The notes under the pieces were generated by a model. It had not been told where the DNA came from. It did no database searches and saw only the letters and a program-made list of their open reading frames with translations. A program made the translations under genes and the position numbers. This document shows, one piece after another, positions 52,862 to 62,421 of a stretch of 64,000 nt of DNA. Positions within the stretch are counted from its first letter, which is position 1, and every line of letters begins with the position of its first letter. Source of the stretch: Streptomyces aureus (GTDB lineage: Bacteria > Actinomycetota > Actinomycetes > Streptomycetales > Streptomycetaceae); NCBI RefSeq assembly GCF_000725495.1, contig NZ_JNZD01000013.1, positions 1-64,000 on the forward strand, written 5' to 3'.

Positions 52862-54094
52862 GTGACGACCAAGGCTCTCGAAGGCATCCGGGTCCTGGAC
52901 ATGACGCACGTTCAGTCCGGTCCCTCGGCGACCCAGTTGATGGCATGGCTCGGCGCCGACGTGGTCAAACTCGAGGCGCCGACCGGCGACATCACCCGCA
53001 CCCAGCTGCGGGACATCCCGGACGCCGATTCGCTCTACTTCACGATGCTCAACAGCAACAAGCGCAGCATCACCCTCAACACCAAGACCGAGCGCGGGAA
53101 ACAGCTCCTGACCGAACTGATCCGCCGCTCCGACGTCATGGTGGAGAACTTCGGCCCCGGCGCTGTCGACCGCATGGGCTTCACCTGGGACCGCATCCGC
53201 GAGATCAACCCGCGGATCGTGTACGCCTCCATCAAGGGATTCGGGGACGGCCCCTACACCGACTTCAAGGCGTACGAGGTGGTCGCCCAGGCCATGGGCG
53301 GCTCCATGGCCACCACCGGATTCGAGGAGGGGCCGCCGCTGGCCACCGGCGCGCAGATCGGCGACTCGGGCACCGGTGTCCACACCGTCGCCGCCGTCCT
53401 CGCGGCGCTGCTCCAGCGCACCCGCACCGGGCGCGGCCAGCGCGTCAACGTGGCCATGCAGCACGCCGTCCTGAACCTGTGCCGGGTCAAACTGCGCGAC
53501 CAGCAGCGACTGGCCCACGGTCCGCTCGCCGAGTACCCCAACGAGGACTTCGGCGACGAGGTCCCGCGCTCCGGCAACGCCTCGGGCGGCGGCCAGCCCG
53601 GCTGGGCCGTCAAGTGCGCGCCCGGCGGCCCCAACGACTACGTCTACGTCATCGTCCAGCCCGCCGGCTGGAAGCCGCTCACCCGGCTGATCGGCCGGCC
53701 CGAACTGGCCGACGACCCCGGCTGGTCCACACCGGGGGCCCGGCTGCCGAGGCTCGCCAAGATGTTCCAGCTCATCGAGGAATGGACCAGCGGTCTGCCC
53801 AAGTGGCAGGTGCTGGAGCAGCTCAACGCGGAGAACATCCCCTGCGGGCCGATCCTGTCCACCAAGGAGATCATCGAGGACGCCTCACTCGTGGCCAACG
53901 AGATGGTCGTCGAGGTCGCCCACCCCGAACGCGGCTCCTACGTCACCGTGGGCAGCCCGCTCAAACTCTCCGACTCCCCCGTGGACATCACCGCCTCCCC
54001 ACTGCTCGGCGAGCACAACGAGGAGATCTACATCGGTGAACTCGGCCTCGGGGACGAGGAATTGCAGCTTCTCAAGCAGGGCGGGGTGATCTGA
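52862..54094 (+). CDS. frc: Formyl-CoA:oxalate CoA-transferase
   Basis: A 410-residue class III CoA-transferase that is very close to Oxalobacter Frc block by block. It reads [15 protein letters not shown], then [27 protein letters not shown], and the active-site GDSGTG with Asp168. The flexible loop [10 protein letters not shown] is present. It moves CoA from formyl-CoA to oxalate, giving oxalyl-CoA and formate. GTG 52862 has a GAGGTGACCT site. The downstream ligase starts 1 base after its stop. Confidence 0.95.
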   Translation: MTTKALEGIRVLDMTHVQSGPSATQLMAWLGADVVKLEAPTGDITRTQLRDIPDADSLYFTMLNSNKRSITLNTKTERGKQLLTELIRRSDVMVENFGPGAVDRMGFTWDRIREINPRIVYASIKGFGDGPYTDFKAYEVVAQAMGGSMATTGFEEGPPLATGAQIGDSGTGVHTVAAVLAALLQRTRTGRGQRVNVAMQHAVLNLCRVKLRDQQRLAHGPLAEYPNEDFGDEVPRSGNASGGGQPGWAVKCAPGGPNDYVYVIVQPAGWKPLTRLIGRPELADDPGWSTPGARLPRLAKMFQLIEEWTSGLPKWQVLEQLNAENIPCGPILSTKEIIEDASLVANEMVVEVAHPERGSYVTVGSPLKLSDSPVDITASPLLGEHNEEIYIGELGLGDEELQLLKQGGVI

Positions 54095-54095
54095 G

Positions 54096-56243
54096 GTGGC
54101 GGCACAGGACCGGGTGGCCCGGGTGAGGGCACTGCTGGACGGCGTCCGGCGCCAGGGACGCTCCGCGCTGACAGCGCCGGAGGGCAAGGAGATCGCCGAC
54201 GCCTACGGGATCGCCGTACCCGGCGAGGAACTGGCCCGTGACGAGGACGAGGCGGTGGCCCACGCGGAACGCTTCGGCAAGCCCGTGGTGATGAAGATCG
54301 TCTCCCCCGACATCCTCCACAAGACCGACGCGGGCGGGGTGCTGGTCGGCGTCGAGGGGGAGGCGGACGTCCGGGCGGCCTTCCGGACGATCGTGGGCAA
54401 CGCCCGCGCCTACGACGCGCGGGCCCGGATCGAGGGCGTCCAGGTGCAGGAGCTGGTCCCGCCGGGACAGGAGGTGATCGTCGGCGCGGTGACGGACCCG
54501 ACCTTCGGGAAGGTCGTCGCGTTCGGACTCGGCGGTGTGCTGGTCGAGGTGCTCAAGGACGTCACCTTCCGGCTGGCGCCGGTCGGCGCGGACGAGGCGG
54601 AGTCGATGCTCGACTCGATCCGCGCCGCGCAGGTCCTGCGCGGGGTGCGCGGCGCTCCCCCGGTGGACCGGGCGGCCGTGGCCGAACAGATCCGCCGGGT
54701 CTCCGAACTGGTCACGGACTTCCCCGAGATCGCCGAGGTGGACCTCAACCCGGTGATCGCGGGCCCGCGGGGCGCGATCGCGGCGGACATCCGCGTGATC
54801 CTCGGAGCGCCCCCGGCGGCCGGGCGGCGCCGGTACACCCGGGACGAGATCCTCGCCTCCATGGACCGGCTCATGCGGCCGCGGTCGATCGCCGTGATCG
54901 GCGCCTCCGACGTCCCGGGGAAGATCGGGCACGCGGTGCTGCGCAACCTGCTCGACGGGGGCTTCGCGGGCGAGATCCATCCGGTCAACCCCCGGGCGGA
55001 CGACATCCAGGGCCGCAAGGCGTACGCACGCCTCGCCGACATCCCCGGCGAGGTGGACGTCGCGGTGTTCGCCGTCCCCGCCCGGGCGGTGCCGGGGGTC
55101 CTGGAGGAGGCCGGCCGCAAGAACATCCCGAACGCCGTGCTGATCCCGTCCGGCTTCGCCGAGACCGGGGAGCAGGAGCTCCAGGACGAGATCACGGCCA
55201 TCGGCGAGCGGTACGGCATCCGGCTGCTCGGCCCGAACATCTACGGCTACTACTCGACCTGGCAGGACGTGTGCGCCACGTTCTGCACCCCCTACGACGT
55301 GAAGGGCGGGGTCGCGCTGTCCTCGCAGTCCGGCGGGATCGGCATGGCCGTCCTGGGGTTCGCGCGGACCACGAACACGGGGGTGTCGGCGATCGTCGGG
55401 CTCGGCAACAAGGCCGACCTGGACGAGGACGACCTGCTGACCTGGTTCGGCGAGGACCCGCACACCCGGTGCGTCGCGATGCACCTGGAGGACCTGAAGG
55501 ACGGCCGTGCCTTCGTGGAGGCGGCGCGCGCCACCGTCCCGAAGAAGCCCGTCGTCGTCCTGAAGGCCGGCCGGACCGCCGCCGGAGCACGGGCCGCTGG
55601 CTCGCACACCGGGGCCCTCGCGGGCGACGACGCCGTGTACGACGACATCCTCCGGCAGGCCGGTGTCATCCGGGCCCCCGGGCTGAACGACATGCTGGAG
55701 TACGCGCGTGCCCTGCCGGTGCTGCCCGCTCCCCGGGGCGACAACGTCGTGATCATCACCGGCGCGGGCGGCAGCGGTGTGCTGCTGTCCGACGCGGTGA
55801 CCGACAACGGGCTGTCCCTGATGGAGATCCCGCCGGACCTCGACGCCTCCTTCCGGGAGTTCATCCCGCCGTTCGGGGCCGCGGGCAACCCGGTCGACAT
55901 CACCGGCGGGGAGCCGCCGTCGACGTACGAGGCGACGATCCGGCTCGGTCTCGAGGACCCGCGCGTCCACGCGCTCGTCCTCGGCTACTGGCACACGATC
56001 GTCACTCCTCCGATGGTCTTCGCCGAGCTCACCGCGCGCGTGGTGGCCGAGTTCCGGGAACGGGGCATCGAGAAGCCCGTGGTGGCCTCGCTCGCGGGCG
56101 ACGTCGAGGTCGAGGAGGCCTGCCGCCACCTGTACGAGCGGGGGGTCGTGGCCTACCCGTACACCACCGAGCTGCCGGTCGCCGTCCTCGGCGCGAAGTA
56201 CCGCTGGGCGCGCGCGGCCGGACTGTTGGGAGGCCGTCCATGA
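54096..56243 (+). CDS. NDP-forming acyl-CoA ligase, single chain (acetate-CoA ligase family)
   Basis: A 715-residue protein in which an N-terminal ATP-grasp domain (about residues 1-235, FGKPVVMKIVSPDILHKTDAGG) is fused to a CoA-binding and ligase part (from ~265, RPRSIAVIGASDVPGKIGHA). It includes SHTGALAGDD with the phospho-histidine. Such proteins make acyl-CoA from an acid, ATP and CoA, or run in reverse to save ATP. GTG 54096 starts 1 base after the frc stop. Next to frc the substrate could be oxalate or formate, which is inference. Confidence 0.88.
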   Translation: MAAQDRVARVRALLDGVRRQGRSALTAPEGKEIADAYGIAVPGEELARDEDEAVAHAERFGKPVVMKIVSPDILHKTDAGGVLVGVEGEADVRAAFRTIVGNARAYDARARIEGVQVQELVPPGQEVIVGAVTDPTFGKVVAFGLGGVLVEVLKDVTFRLAPVGADEAESMLDSIRAAQVLRGVRGAPPVDRAAVAEQIRRVSELVTDFPEIAEVDLNPVIAGPRGAIAADIRVILGAPPAAGRRRYTRDEILASMDRLMRPRSIAVIGASDVPGKIGHAVLRNLLDGGFAGEIHPVNPRADDIQGRKAYARLADIPGEVDVAVFAVPARAVPGVLEEAGRKNIPNAVLIPSGFAETGEQELQDEITAIGERYGIRLLGPNIYGYYSTWQDVCATFCTPYDVKGGVALSSQSGGIGMAVLGFARTTNTGVSAIVGLGNKADLDEDDLLTWFGEDPHTRCVAMHLEDLKDGRAFVEAARATVPKKPVVVLKAGRTAAGARAAGSHTGALAGDDAVYDDILRQAGVIRAPGLNDMLEYARALPVLPAPRGDNVVIITGAGGSGVLLSDAVTDNGLSLMEIPPDLDASFREFIPPFGAAGNPVDITGGEPPSTYEATIRLGLEDPRVHALVLGYWHTIVTPPMVFAELTARVVAEFRERGIEKPVVASLAGDVEVEEACRHLYERGVVAYPYTTELPVAVLGAKYRWARAAGLLGGRP

Positions 56244-56257
56244 CCTGAGGACGCGCG

Positions 56258-56288
56258 GGGCCGGCCGACGGTGCGCGTCGGCCGGCCC
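56258..56288 (+). terminator. Hairpin after the frc-ligase operon
   Basis: A 12-base perfect stem (GGGCCGGCCGAC at 56258-56269 with 56277-56288), 7-base loop. The following carriers may thus have their own promoter. Confidence 0.65.
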
Positions 56289-56365
56289 GGGATTCACGGA
56301 CGCACGAAAGGCATGTGGCAGGGGGCGCTGACTCGTTCTTTCGACGCAAGGGGATCTCGATCGAC

Positions 56366-57757
56366 ATGACAACCACCGGATACTCGACACCGGTGCCCCA
56401 TCGCGAGGTGAGGGACCGGCACGGACGCGTGTACCGCGTCGGTGAGACCGACATCGACATCATGGGCCGCGGACGCGCCTGGATGGTCGTCCTGCCCTGG
56501 GCGGGCATGCTGGGCATCAGCTCCGCCGAGTACGCGTTCACCTCGGCGGAGGACACGCTCCACGAGGCCCATCTGTGGAGCAGCGGGCACATCTTCTGGC
56601 TGATGGGCGTCTGGGTGTTCTTCCAGGCGGCCGTGGCCTTCCCGGCCGGGCAGCTGCGCGAGAGCGGCAGGCTCCCGGCGCGTACGGCGATGCTGCTGGG
56701 CGCGCTCGGCACCCTGCTCGGCTATGTGGCCCTGGCGTTCGCGCCGCACGTGACGGTCGCCTATCTCGGCTTCGGCATGTGCAGCGGCATCGGCGCCGGA
56801 CGCGTCTACGCGACCTGCGTGAACATGGTCGGCAAGTGGTACCCGGAGCGCAAGGGCGGCAAGACGGGCTTCGTCAACGGCGGTTTCGCCTACGGGTCCG
56901 TGCCCTTCGTCTTCCTGTTCACCTCGTACATGGACCTGGGCAACTACCGGGGCGTCCTGGTGGGCGTCGGCCTGTTCTGCTGCGCGCTGGTCGCGGCGGC
57001 CGGCTGGTTCTTCAAGGACCCGCCCAAGGGCTGGTGGCCGCCGGACGTGGACCCGCTGAAGGTGCCGGACGACCCGAAGGTCCGGCGGGCGCTGGAGAAG
57101 AACCCGCCGGCGGTCAAGCAGTACACCCCCAGGGAGGCCGCGCGTACCCCCGTTCTGTGGATGATGTGGTTCTGTCTGCTGTGCACGGCCGGCATCAACA
57201 TCTTCGGCATCGCCTTCCAGGTCCCGTTCGGCAAGGACATGGGCTTCGCGGGCGGGATCGTGGCGACGGCGATGTCGCTGAAGGCGATCGTCAACGGCAC
57301 CGGGCGCGGGGTGATCGGCTGGATCTCCGACCGTGTCGGCCGGCGCCACACGCTGATCATCGTGTGTCTGGTGCTGGGTTCGGCCCAGTTCGGCGTGCTG
57401 GTCTCGGGCCAGATGGGCAGCATGCCGTTCTTCCTGTTCTGCTCCATGGTCTCCGGGTTCGGCGGCGGCGCGATCTTCCCGCTGTTCGCGGCCATGACGG
57501 CGGACTACTTCGGTGAGAACAACAACGCGTCCAACTACGGGCTGGTCTACAGCTCGAAGCTGATCTCGGGCCTCGTGGGCTCGGGCATGGGCGCGGTCGT
57601 CGTGGGCGCGTGGGACTACCACGGTGCCTTCGTCCTCGCCGGGTCCGTCGGTCTGGCCTCCGCCGTGCTGGCCCTGTTCCTCAAGGCCCCGGGGCGGCCC
57701 AGGGCCCGCGGCATCGTTCCCAACCCCCACCCGCTCGGCGAGGAGATGGCGTCATGA
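56366..57757 (+). CDS. MFS transporter, oxalate/formate antiporter (OFA) family, copy 1
   Basis: A 463-residue carrier with 12 hydrophobic segments. OFA-family signals include ATCVNMVGKWYPERKG, KTGFVNGGFAYGS and ADYFGENNNASNYGLVYSSK. A conserved N-terminal RHGRVYRVGETDIDIMGR occurs before TM1. It likely imports oxalate or exchanges it with formate. ATG 56366 follows GGGG at moderate spacing. Its stop overlaps the start of copy 2 (ATGA). Confidence 0.9.
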   Translation: MTTTGYSTPVPHREVRDRHGRVYRVGETDIDIMGRGRAWMVVLPWAGMLGISSAEYAFTSAEDTLHEAHLWSSGHIFWLMGVWVFFQAAVAFPAGQLRESGRLPARTAMLLGALGTLLGYVALAFAPHVTVAYLGFGMCSGIGAGRVYATCVNMVGKWYPERKGGKTGFVNGGFAYGSVPFVFLFTSYMDLGNYRGVLVGVGLFCCALVAAAGWFFKDPPKGWWPPDVDPLKVPDDPKVRRALEKNPPAVKQYTPREAARTPVLWMMWFCLLCTAGINIFGIAFQVPFGKDMGFAGGIVATAMSLKAIVNGTGRGVIGWISDRVGRRHTLIIVCLVLGSAQFGVLVSGQMGSMPFFLFCSMVSGFGGGAIFPLFAAMTADYFGENNNASNYGLVYSSKLISGLVGSGMGAVVVGAWDYHGAFVLAGSVGLASAVLALFLKAPGRPRARGIVPNPHPLGEEMAS

Positions 57758-59163
57758 CGGCGGAACCCATCGCGGCGAAGGACTCGCCGGACGAAGGCCA
57801 GGGCGCCTCCGGGCGCGCCTACCGGGAGATCACGGACGCCCGGGGACGGGTCTACCGGGTCGGGGAGACGGACCGGGACATCCTCGGCCACTCGCGCAAC
57901 CTCATGGTGTACCTGCCCTGGGTCGCCATGATGGCGATCAGCGTCTTCGAGTACGCGTACGGCTCGGCCGAGGACACCCTGTCGCACGCCCACGGCTGGA
58001 CGCAGAGCAACACCTTCTGGATCCTGAGCATCTGGGTGTTCTTCCAGGCCGGTATCGCCTTCCCGGCGGGCTGGCTGCGCGAGCGCGGGCTCCTGACGGC
58101 CCGGGGGGCCATGCTCACCGGGTCGGTCATGTGCGCGGCCGGTTTCCTCGCGCTGTCGCACCTGAGCAATGTGGCGCTGGCGATCCTGGGGTTCGGTGTC
58201 GTCGGCGGTCTCGGGTCCGGTCTGGTGTACGCGACCTGTATCAACATGGTCGGCAAGTGGTTCCCAGAACGCCGGGGCGCGCGGACGGGGTTCGTCAACG
58301 GCGGCTTCGCCTACGGCTCCCTGCCGTTCATCTTCATCTTCAACTACGCCTTCGACACGGCGAACTACCACCGGGTGCTGGACCTCATCGGCGCCTATGT
58401 GATGGTCGTGGTGCTGACCGCCGCGTTCTTCTTCAAGGACCCGCCGAAGAACTGGTGGCCCGCGGACGTCGACCCGCTGACCCACGCGGGGTCCGGCAAG
58501 GGGGCCGCGGGCCTGTCGAAGAACCCTCCGGCCGTGAAGCAGTACACGCCCAAGGAGGCCATCAGGACCGGTGTGCTCCCGCTGATGTGGGTCGCGCTGG
58601 TGATGACCGCCGGTGTGTCGATCTTCGGTATCTCCTTCCAGGTCGACTTCGCCAAGGACGTGGGCTTCGGACCGCTGGTGGCGGCCTCGTCGATGGGTGT
58701 GATGGCCGTCATCAACGGGGTGGGCCGGGGCGTGGTGGGCTGGCTGTCCGACACCTGGGGACGCAAGCAGACCCTGGTGTTCGTCATCGTGGTCCTCGGA
58801 CTCGCGCAGTTCGGCGTGATCTGGGCCGGTGACATCCACAGCGAGGCGCTGTTCCTGTTCTTCGCCTTCCTCTCCGGGTTCGGCGGCGGGGCCTTCTACC
58901 CGATGTTCGCCGCCCTGACCCCGGACTACTTCGGCGAGAACTACAACGCCACCAACTACGGCCTGGTGTACAGCGGAAAGCTGATCAGCGGCCTGTTCGG
59001 CGGCGGCCTCGGCTCGATGGTGGTCGCCGCCTGGGGCTACGACGGCGCGTACGCCCTGGCCGGCGGAATCTCCATGGTGGCGGCCGCGATCGCCCTGCTG
59101 CTGCGCCAGCCGGGACGCAGCACGGCGACGACGTCGGCCCCGGCACCCCCGCCGGTCGGCTGA
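57754..59163 (+). CDS. MFS transporter, oxalate/formate antiporter (OFA) family, copy 2
   Basis: A 469-residue paralogue of copy 1 with the same block order (ATCINMVGKWFPERRG, RTGFVNGGFAYGS, PDYFGENYNATNYGLVYSGK). It probably arose by tandem duplication. The pair may have different substrates or form a heteromer, neither of which is shown. It is followed by the hairpin at 59171-59211. Confidence 0.9.
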   Translation: MTAEPIAAKDSPDEGQGASGRAYREITDARGRVYRVGETDRDILGHSRNLMVYLPWVAMMAISVFEYAYGSAEDTLSHAHGWTQSNTFWILSIWVFFQAGIAFPAGWLRERGLLTARGAMLTGSVMCAAGFLALSHLSNVALAILGFGVVGGLGSGLVYATCINMVGKWFPERRGARTGFVNGGFAYGSLPFIFIFNYAFDTANYHRVLDLIGAYVMVVVLTAAFFFKDPPKNWWPADVDPLTHAGSGKGAAGLSKNPPAVKQYTPKEAIRTGVLPLMWVALVMTAGVSIFGISFQVDFAKDVGFGPLVAASSMGVMAVINGVGRGVVGWLSDTWGRKQTLVFVIVVLGLAQFGVIWAGDIHSEALFLFFAFLSGFGGGAFYPMFAALTPDYFGENYNATNYGLVYSGKLISGLFGGGLGSMVVAAWGYDGAYALAGGISMVAAAIALLLRQPGRSTATTSAPAPPPVG

Positions 59164-59170
59164 CCGCCGA

Positions 59171-59211
59171 CGGGCCGCGGGCCGCCCCTTCCGGGTGCGG
59201 CCCGCGGCCCG
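59171..59211. terminator. Bidirectional hairpin between OFA carrier and secreted protein gene
   Basis: A 15-base perfect GC stem (CGGGCCGCGGGCCGC at 59171-59185 with 59197-59211) and 11-base loop between convergent genes. Confidence 0.75.
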
Positions 59212-59225
59212 TGCGCGGGTGAAAG

Positions 59226-59972
59226 CTACTTCACGACGACGGCATCGGCGGCGGAGGTGGCCGCGCCGGTGGTGTTGGTGCCGGCGAAGACCCAGCGCCA
59301 GGAACCCGAGGCGAGCGCGGGGACGGTGGCCTTCAGGGCGCCGTCCGTGCCGGAGGTGACCGTCTTGACGGTCGTGTAGGCACCGGCGTTGCTGTCACGG
59401 AACTGGAGCTGGACCTGCTGGTTGATGTTGCCCTGGTACTGGCCGGTCTCCCAGTTGGCACGGGTCAGCCGGCCGGTGACCGTGATGGTACCGCCGTACT
59501 TCGCCGGCTCGGGCGAGGCGTCGGTGGTCAGCTTGGCGGCGCGGACGACGTTGAAGGCGAACGGCAGGACCTTCTCCGCGTTCGCGTTGCCCACCGCGGA
59601 GGCGTACACACCCCAAGTGCCCGCGTCCGCGTTCTTCTTGACGGTCTTCAGGGCGGTGAAGGTGAAGTTCATCGTGCAGGTGTAGTCGCCGGTACGGCCC
59701 GCGCACTCCTTGGCGGGGTTCACATACGCGTCGGTGGCCTCGGGCCAACCACCGTGGTACAGCGTCGCGCCGGCGCCATGGGTGGCGACGGACACCGCCA
59801 TGGAGACGGGCACGGACACCGAACCGCTGACGCCGAGCGCGACCGGCTTGCCGCCGTTGACGACGATGTTCTTGACGTCGGTGTACTTGGTCACCGCGTC
59901 GGCCCCCGGAACCCCGAGCGCGGCCAGAGCCAGCACCCCCGAGAGCACGCCTACGACAGCGCGAGTTCGCAT
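59226..59972 (-). CDS. Secreted protein of unknown function with Ig-like repeats
   Basis: A 248-residue exported protein. The signal peptide is MRTRAVVGVLSGVLALAALG with cleavage near GADA. Two beta-rich parts are seen, the second with TITVTGRLTRANWETGQY and SGSWRWVFAGTNTTG, which resembles calcium- or adhesion-type Ig domains in Streptomyces. No catalytic motif was recognised. It is alone between convergent and unrelated genes. Confidence 0.75.
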   Translation of the reverse strand: MRTRAVVGVLSGVLALAALGVPGADAVTKYTDVKNIVVNGGKPVALGVSGSVSVPVSMAVSVATHGAGATLYHGGWPEATDAYVNPAKECAGRTGDYTCTMNFTFTALKTVKKNADAGTWGVYASAVGNANAEKVLPFAFNVVRAAKLTTDASPEPAKYGGTITVTGRLTRANWETGQYQGNINQQVQLQFRDSNAGAYTTVKTVTSGTDGALKATVPALASGSWRWVFAGTNTTGAATSAADAVVVK

Positions 59973-60099
59973 GTGTATGACTTCCCAACAGTCGATCCCG
60001 CCCGAGCTCGCGGGCGGGTCCCCAACAGTGAAATGATCATAGACATGTGGTGGAGAAACTGTGAAGACGATGATCGAGGCGACGCGCGTCGAGGCGGGT

Positions 60100-61119
60100 T
60101 CAGTTCGTTCCGGCCTGGTCGTTGCCGGTGAAGGCTGCGTCGAAGGAGGCTGACGGGGGATCGAAGTCGTAGGTCTTGAGGTGGGTCAGGGCCTCGGGTG
60201 CGCCCTGGAGGCGGTCCATGCCGGCGTCCTCCCACTCGACCGAGATCGGTCCGGTGTAGCCGATGGAGCGGAGCATGCGGAAGACGTCCTCCCAGGGGAC
60301 GTCGCCGTGGCCGGCGGAGACGAAGTCCCAGCCGCGGCGCGGGTCTCCCCAGGGCAGGTGGGAGCCGAGCCGTCCGTTACGGCCGTCGAGGCGTTTGCGG
60401 GCCTCCTTGCAGTCGACGTGGTAGATGCGGTCGCGGAAGTCGTGGAGGAACCCGACCGGGTCGAGGTCCTGCCAGACGAAATGGGAGGGGTCGAAGTTGA
60501 GGCCGAAGGCCGGACGCCGGCCGATCGCCTCCAGGGCCCTGTGGGTGGTCCAGTAGTCGTAGGCGATCTCGCTCGGGTGGACCTCGTGCGCGAACCGGAC
60601 GCCCTCCGCGTCGAAGACGTCCAGGACGGGGTTCCAGCGGGCGGCGAAGTCCTCGTAGCCGCGCTCGATCATCGCCTCGGGGACGGGCGGGAACATGGCG
60701 ACCAGGTGCCAGATCGCCGAGCCGGTGAAGCCGACCACGGTGTCGACGCCGAGGGCCGCCGCCGCGCGCGCCGTGTCGGCCATCTCCGCCGCCGCCCGCC
60801 GGCGCACCCCCTCCGCCTCTCCGTCGCCCCAGATACGGGCGGGCAGGATCGCGCGGTGGCGTTCGTCGATGATGGCGTCGCAGACGGCCTGGCCGACCAG
60901 GTGGTTGGAGACGGCCCGGCACATGAGGCCGTACTTGTCGAGGAGCGCGCGCCGGGACTCCACGTAGGAGGGGTCGGCGAGTGCCTTGTCGACCTCGAAG
61001 TGGTCGCCCCAGCAGGCGAGTTCGAGTCCGTCGAAGCCGAAGTCGCGGGCCAGCCGGCAGACCTCCTCGAGGGGCAGGTCGGCCCACTGGCCGGTGAAGA
61101 GTGTGAAGTCGCGTGGCAT
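60100..61119 (-). CDS. Sugar phosphate isomerase/epimerase (xylose-isomerase-like TIM barrel)
   Basis: A 339-residue AP-endonuclease-2-like TIM barrel. Metal ligands are expected in [32 protein letters not shown] and [10 protein letters not shown]. The family includes inosose isomerases and keto-sugar epimerases. It lies 10 bases from the oxidoreductase gene, which supports a joint sugar pathway. The substrate is not readable. Confidence 0.88.
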   Translation of the reverse strand: MPRDFTLFTGQWADLPLEEVCRLARDFGFDGLELACWGDHFEVDKALADPSYVESRRALLDKYGLMCRAVSNHLVGQAVCDAIIDERHRAILPARIWGDGEAEGVRRRAAAEMADTARAAAALGVDTVVGFTGSAIWHLVAMFPPVPEAMIERGYEDFAARWNPVLDVFDAEGVRFAHEVHPSEIAYDYWTTHRALEAIGRRPAFGLNFDPSHFVWQDLDPVGFLHDFRDRIYHVDCKEARKRLDGRNGRLGSHLPWGDPRRGWDFVSAGHGDVPWEDVFRMLRSIGYTGPISVEWEDAGMDRLQGAPEALTHLKTYDFDPPSASFDAAFTGNDQAGTN

Positions 61120-61129
61120 TCCGTCCTCC

Positions 61130-62341
61130 TCAGACCGCGACGGGGGTGTACGTGGAGTTCTTCGCGGCGCTCTCCTCGACGGCGGCGAGGACGCGCTGGA
61201 CCTGGAGTCCGTCGGCGAACGAGGGCTCCGGGGGCCGGCCGCCCGCGACGGCGAGCACCAGGTCGCGGGCCTGGTGCACGAAGGTGTGCTCGTAGCCGAG
61301 TCCGTGTCCCGGCGGCCACCAGGCGTCGAGGTAGGGGTGGTCGGGTTCGGTGACCTGGATGCGCCGGAAGCCGGCGTGGGCGGCGGGTTCGGTGTGGTCG
61401 TGGAACGCGAGTTCGTTGAGCCGCTCCAGGTCGAAGGCCAGCGAACCGCGCTCGCCGTTGAGTTCGATGCGCAGGGAGTTCTTGCGTCCGGCGGCGAAGC
61501 GGGAGGCCTCGAAGGAGGCGAGTGCGCCGGAGGCGAAGCGGGCGGTGAACAGGGCCGCGTCGTCCACGGTCACCGCGCCCGAACGGGAGTTGGCCGCGGG
61601 CCCGGTCGCGGACAGCCCGCCGGACTCCCTCCCGGGCAGGGGCCGTCGGCGCACGAACGTCTCGGTGAGCGCGGAGACCCCGTCGAGCGGCTCCCCCGCC
61701 AGGTACTGGGCGAGGTCGACGATATGGGCGCCCAGGTCGCCGAGCGCGCCCGAGCCGGCCCGCTCCCTGCGGAGCCGCCAGGTCAGCGGGAACCGCGGGT
61801 CGGTCAGCCAGTCCTGGAGGTACGTCACCCGGACGTGCCGCAGCCGGCCGAGGCGGCCCTCGGCGACCAGGGAACGGGCGAGGGCCGTCGCGGGCAACCG
61901 GCGGTAGTTGAAGCCCACCATGGACATCCGGCCTCGCCCGGCGGCCTCGGCCGCGGCCGCCGTCATCGCCTCGGCCTCCGCCACGGTGTTCGCCAGCGGC
62001 TTCTCGCACAGCACATGCTTGCCCGCGGCCAGCGCGGCGACGGCGATCTCGGCGTGGCTGTCGCCCGGTGTGCAGATGTCGACGAGGTCGACGTCGTCCC
62101 GGGCGATCAGCGCACGCCAGTCGGTCTCGGCGGCTCCCCAGCCGTGCCGGTCGGCCATCGCCCGCACGGCGCCGGCGTCCCGGCCGCACACCGCGGCGAG
62201 AACCGGCCGCAGGGGCAGGTCGAAGACCCGGCCCACGGTGCGCCAGCCCTGCGAGTGGGCGGCGCCCATGAACGCGTAGCCGACCATGCCCACGCCCAGG
62301 GGCGGAGTCGTCGCCTCGTCGCCCTGGTCCGGCTGTCCCAT
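61130..62341 (-). CDS. Gfo/Idh/MocA family oxidoreductase
   Basis: A 403-residue NAD(P)-dependent sugar dehydrogenase-like protein. The Rossmann motif is [15 protein letters not shown] near residue 17, the catalytic [11 protein letters not shown] (Lys) is near 113, and the GGLGAH-like [12 protein letters not shown] is near 205. With the neighbouring isomerase it fits catabolism of inositol or a related sugar. ATG 62341 follows AAGGA. It starts 81 bases after the binding-protein stop, with a hairpin between. Confidence 0.88.
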   Translation of the reverse strand: MGQPDQGDEATTPPLGVGMVGYAFMGAAHSQGWRTVGRVFDLPLRPVLAAVCGRDAGAVRAMADRHGWGAAETDWRALIARDDVDLVDICTPGDSHAEIAVAALAAGKHVLCEKPLANTVAEAEAMTAAAAEAAGRGRMSMVGFNYRRLPATALARSLVAEGRLGRLRHVRVTYLQDWLTDPRFPLTWRLRRERAGSGALGDLGAHIVDLAQYLAGEPLDGVSALTETFVRRRPLPGRESGGLSATGPAANSRSGAVTVDDAALFTARFASGALASFEASRFAAGRKNSLRIELNGERGSLAFDLERLNELAFHDHTEPAAHAGFRRIQVTEPDHPYLDAWWPPGHGLGYEHTFVHQARDLVLAVAGGRPPEPSFADGLQVQRVLAAVEESAAKNSTYTPVAV

Positions 62342-62377
62342 GCGGGGTCCTTCCTCGTCGTCGTGGCTCGGTGGGGT

Positions 62378-62404
62378 GGGCCCCGCCGTGCGGGGGCGGG
62401 GCCC
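62378..62404 (-). terminator. Hairpin between sugar-binding protein and oxidoreductase genes
   Basis: A 10-base stem (GGGCCCCGCC at 62378-62387 with 62395-62404), 7-base loop. It lies between two genes of the same direction and may lower downstream expression. Confidence 0.55.
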
Positions 62405-62421
62405 GGTCGCGGCGGCGCCCG

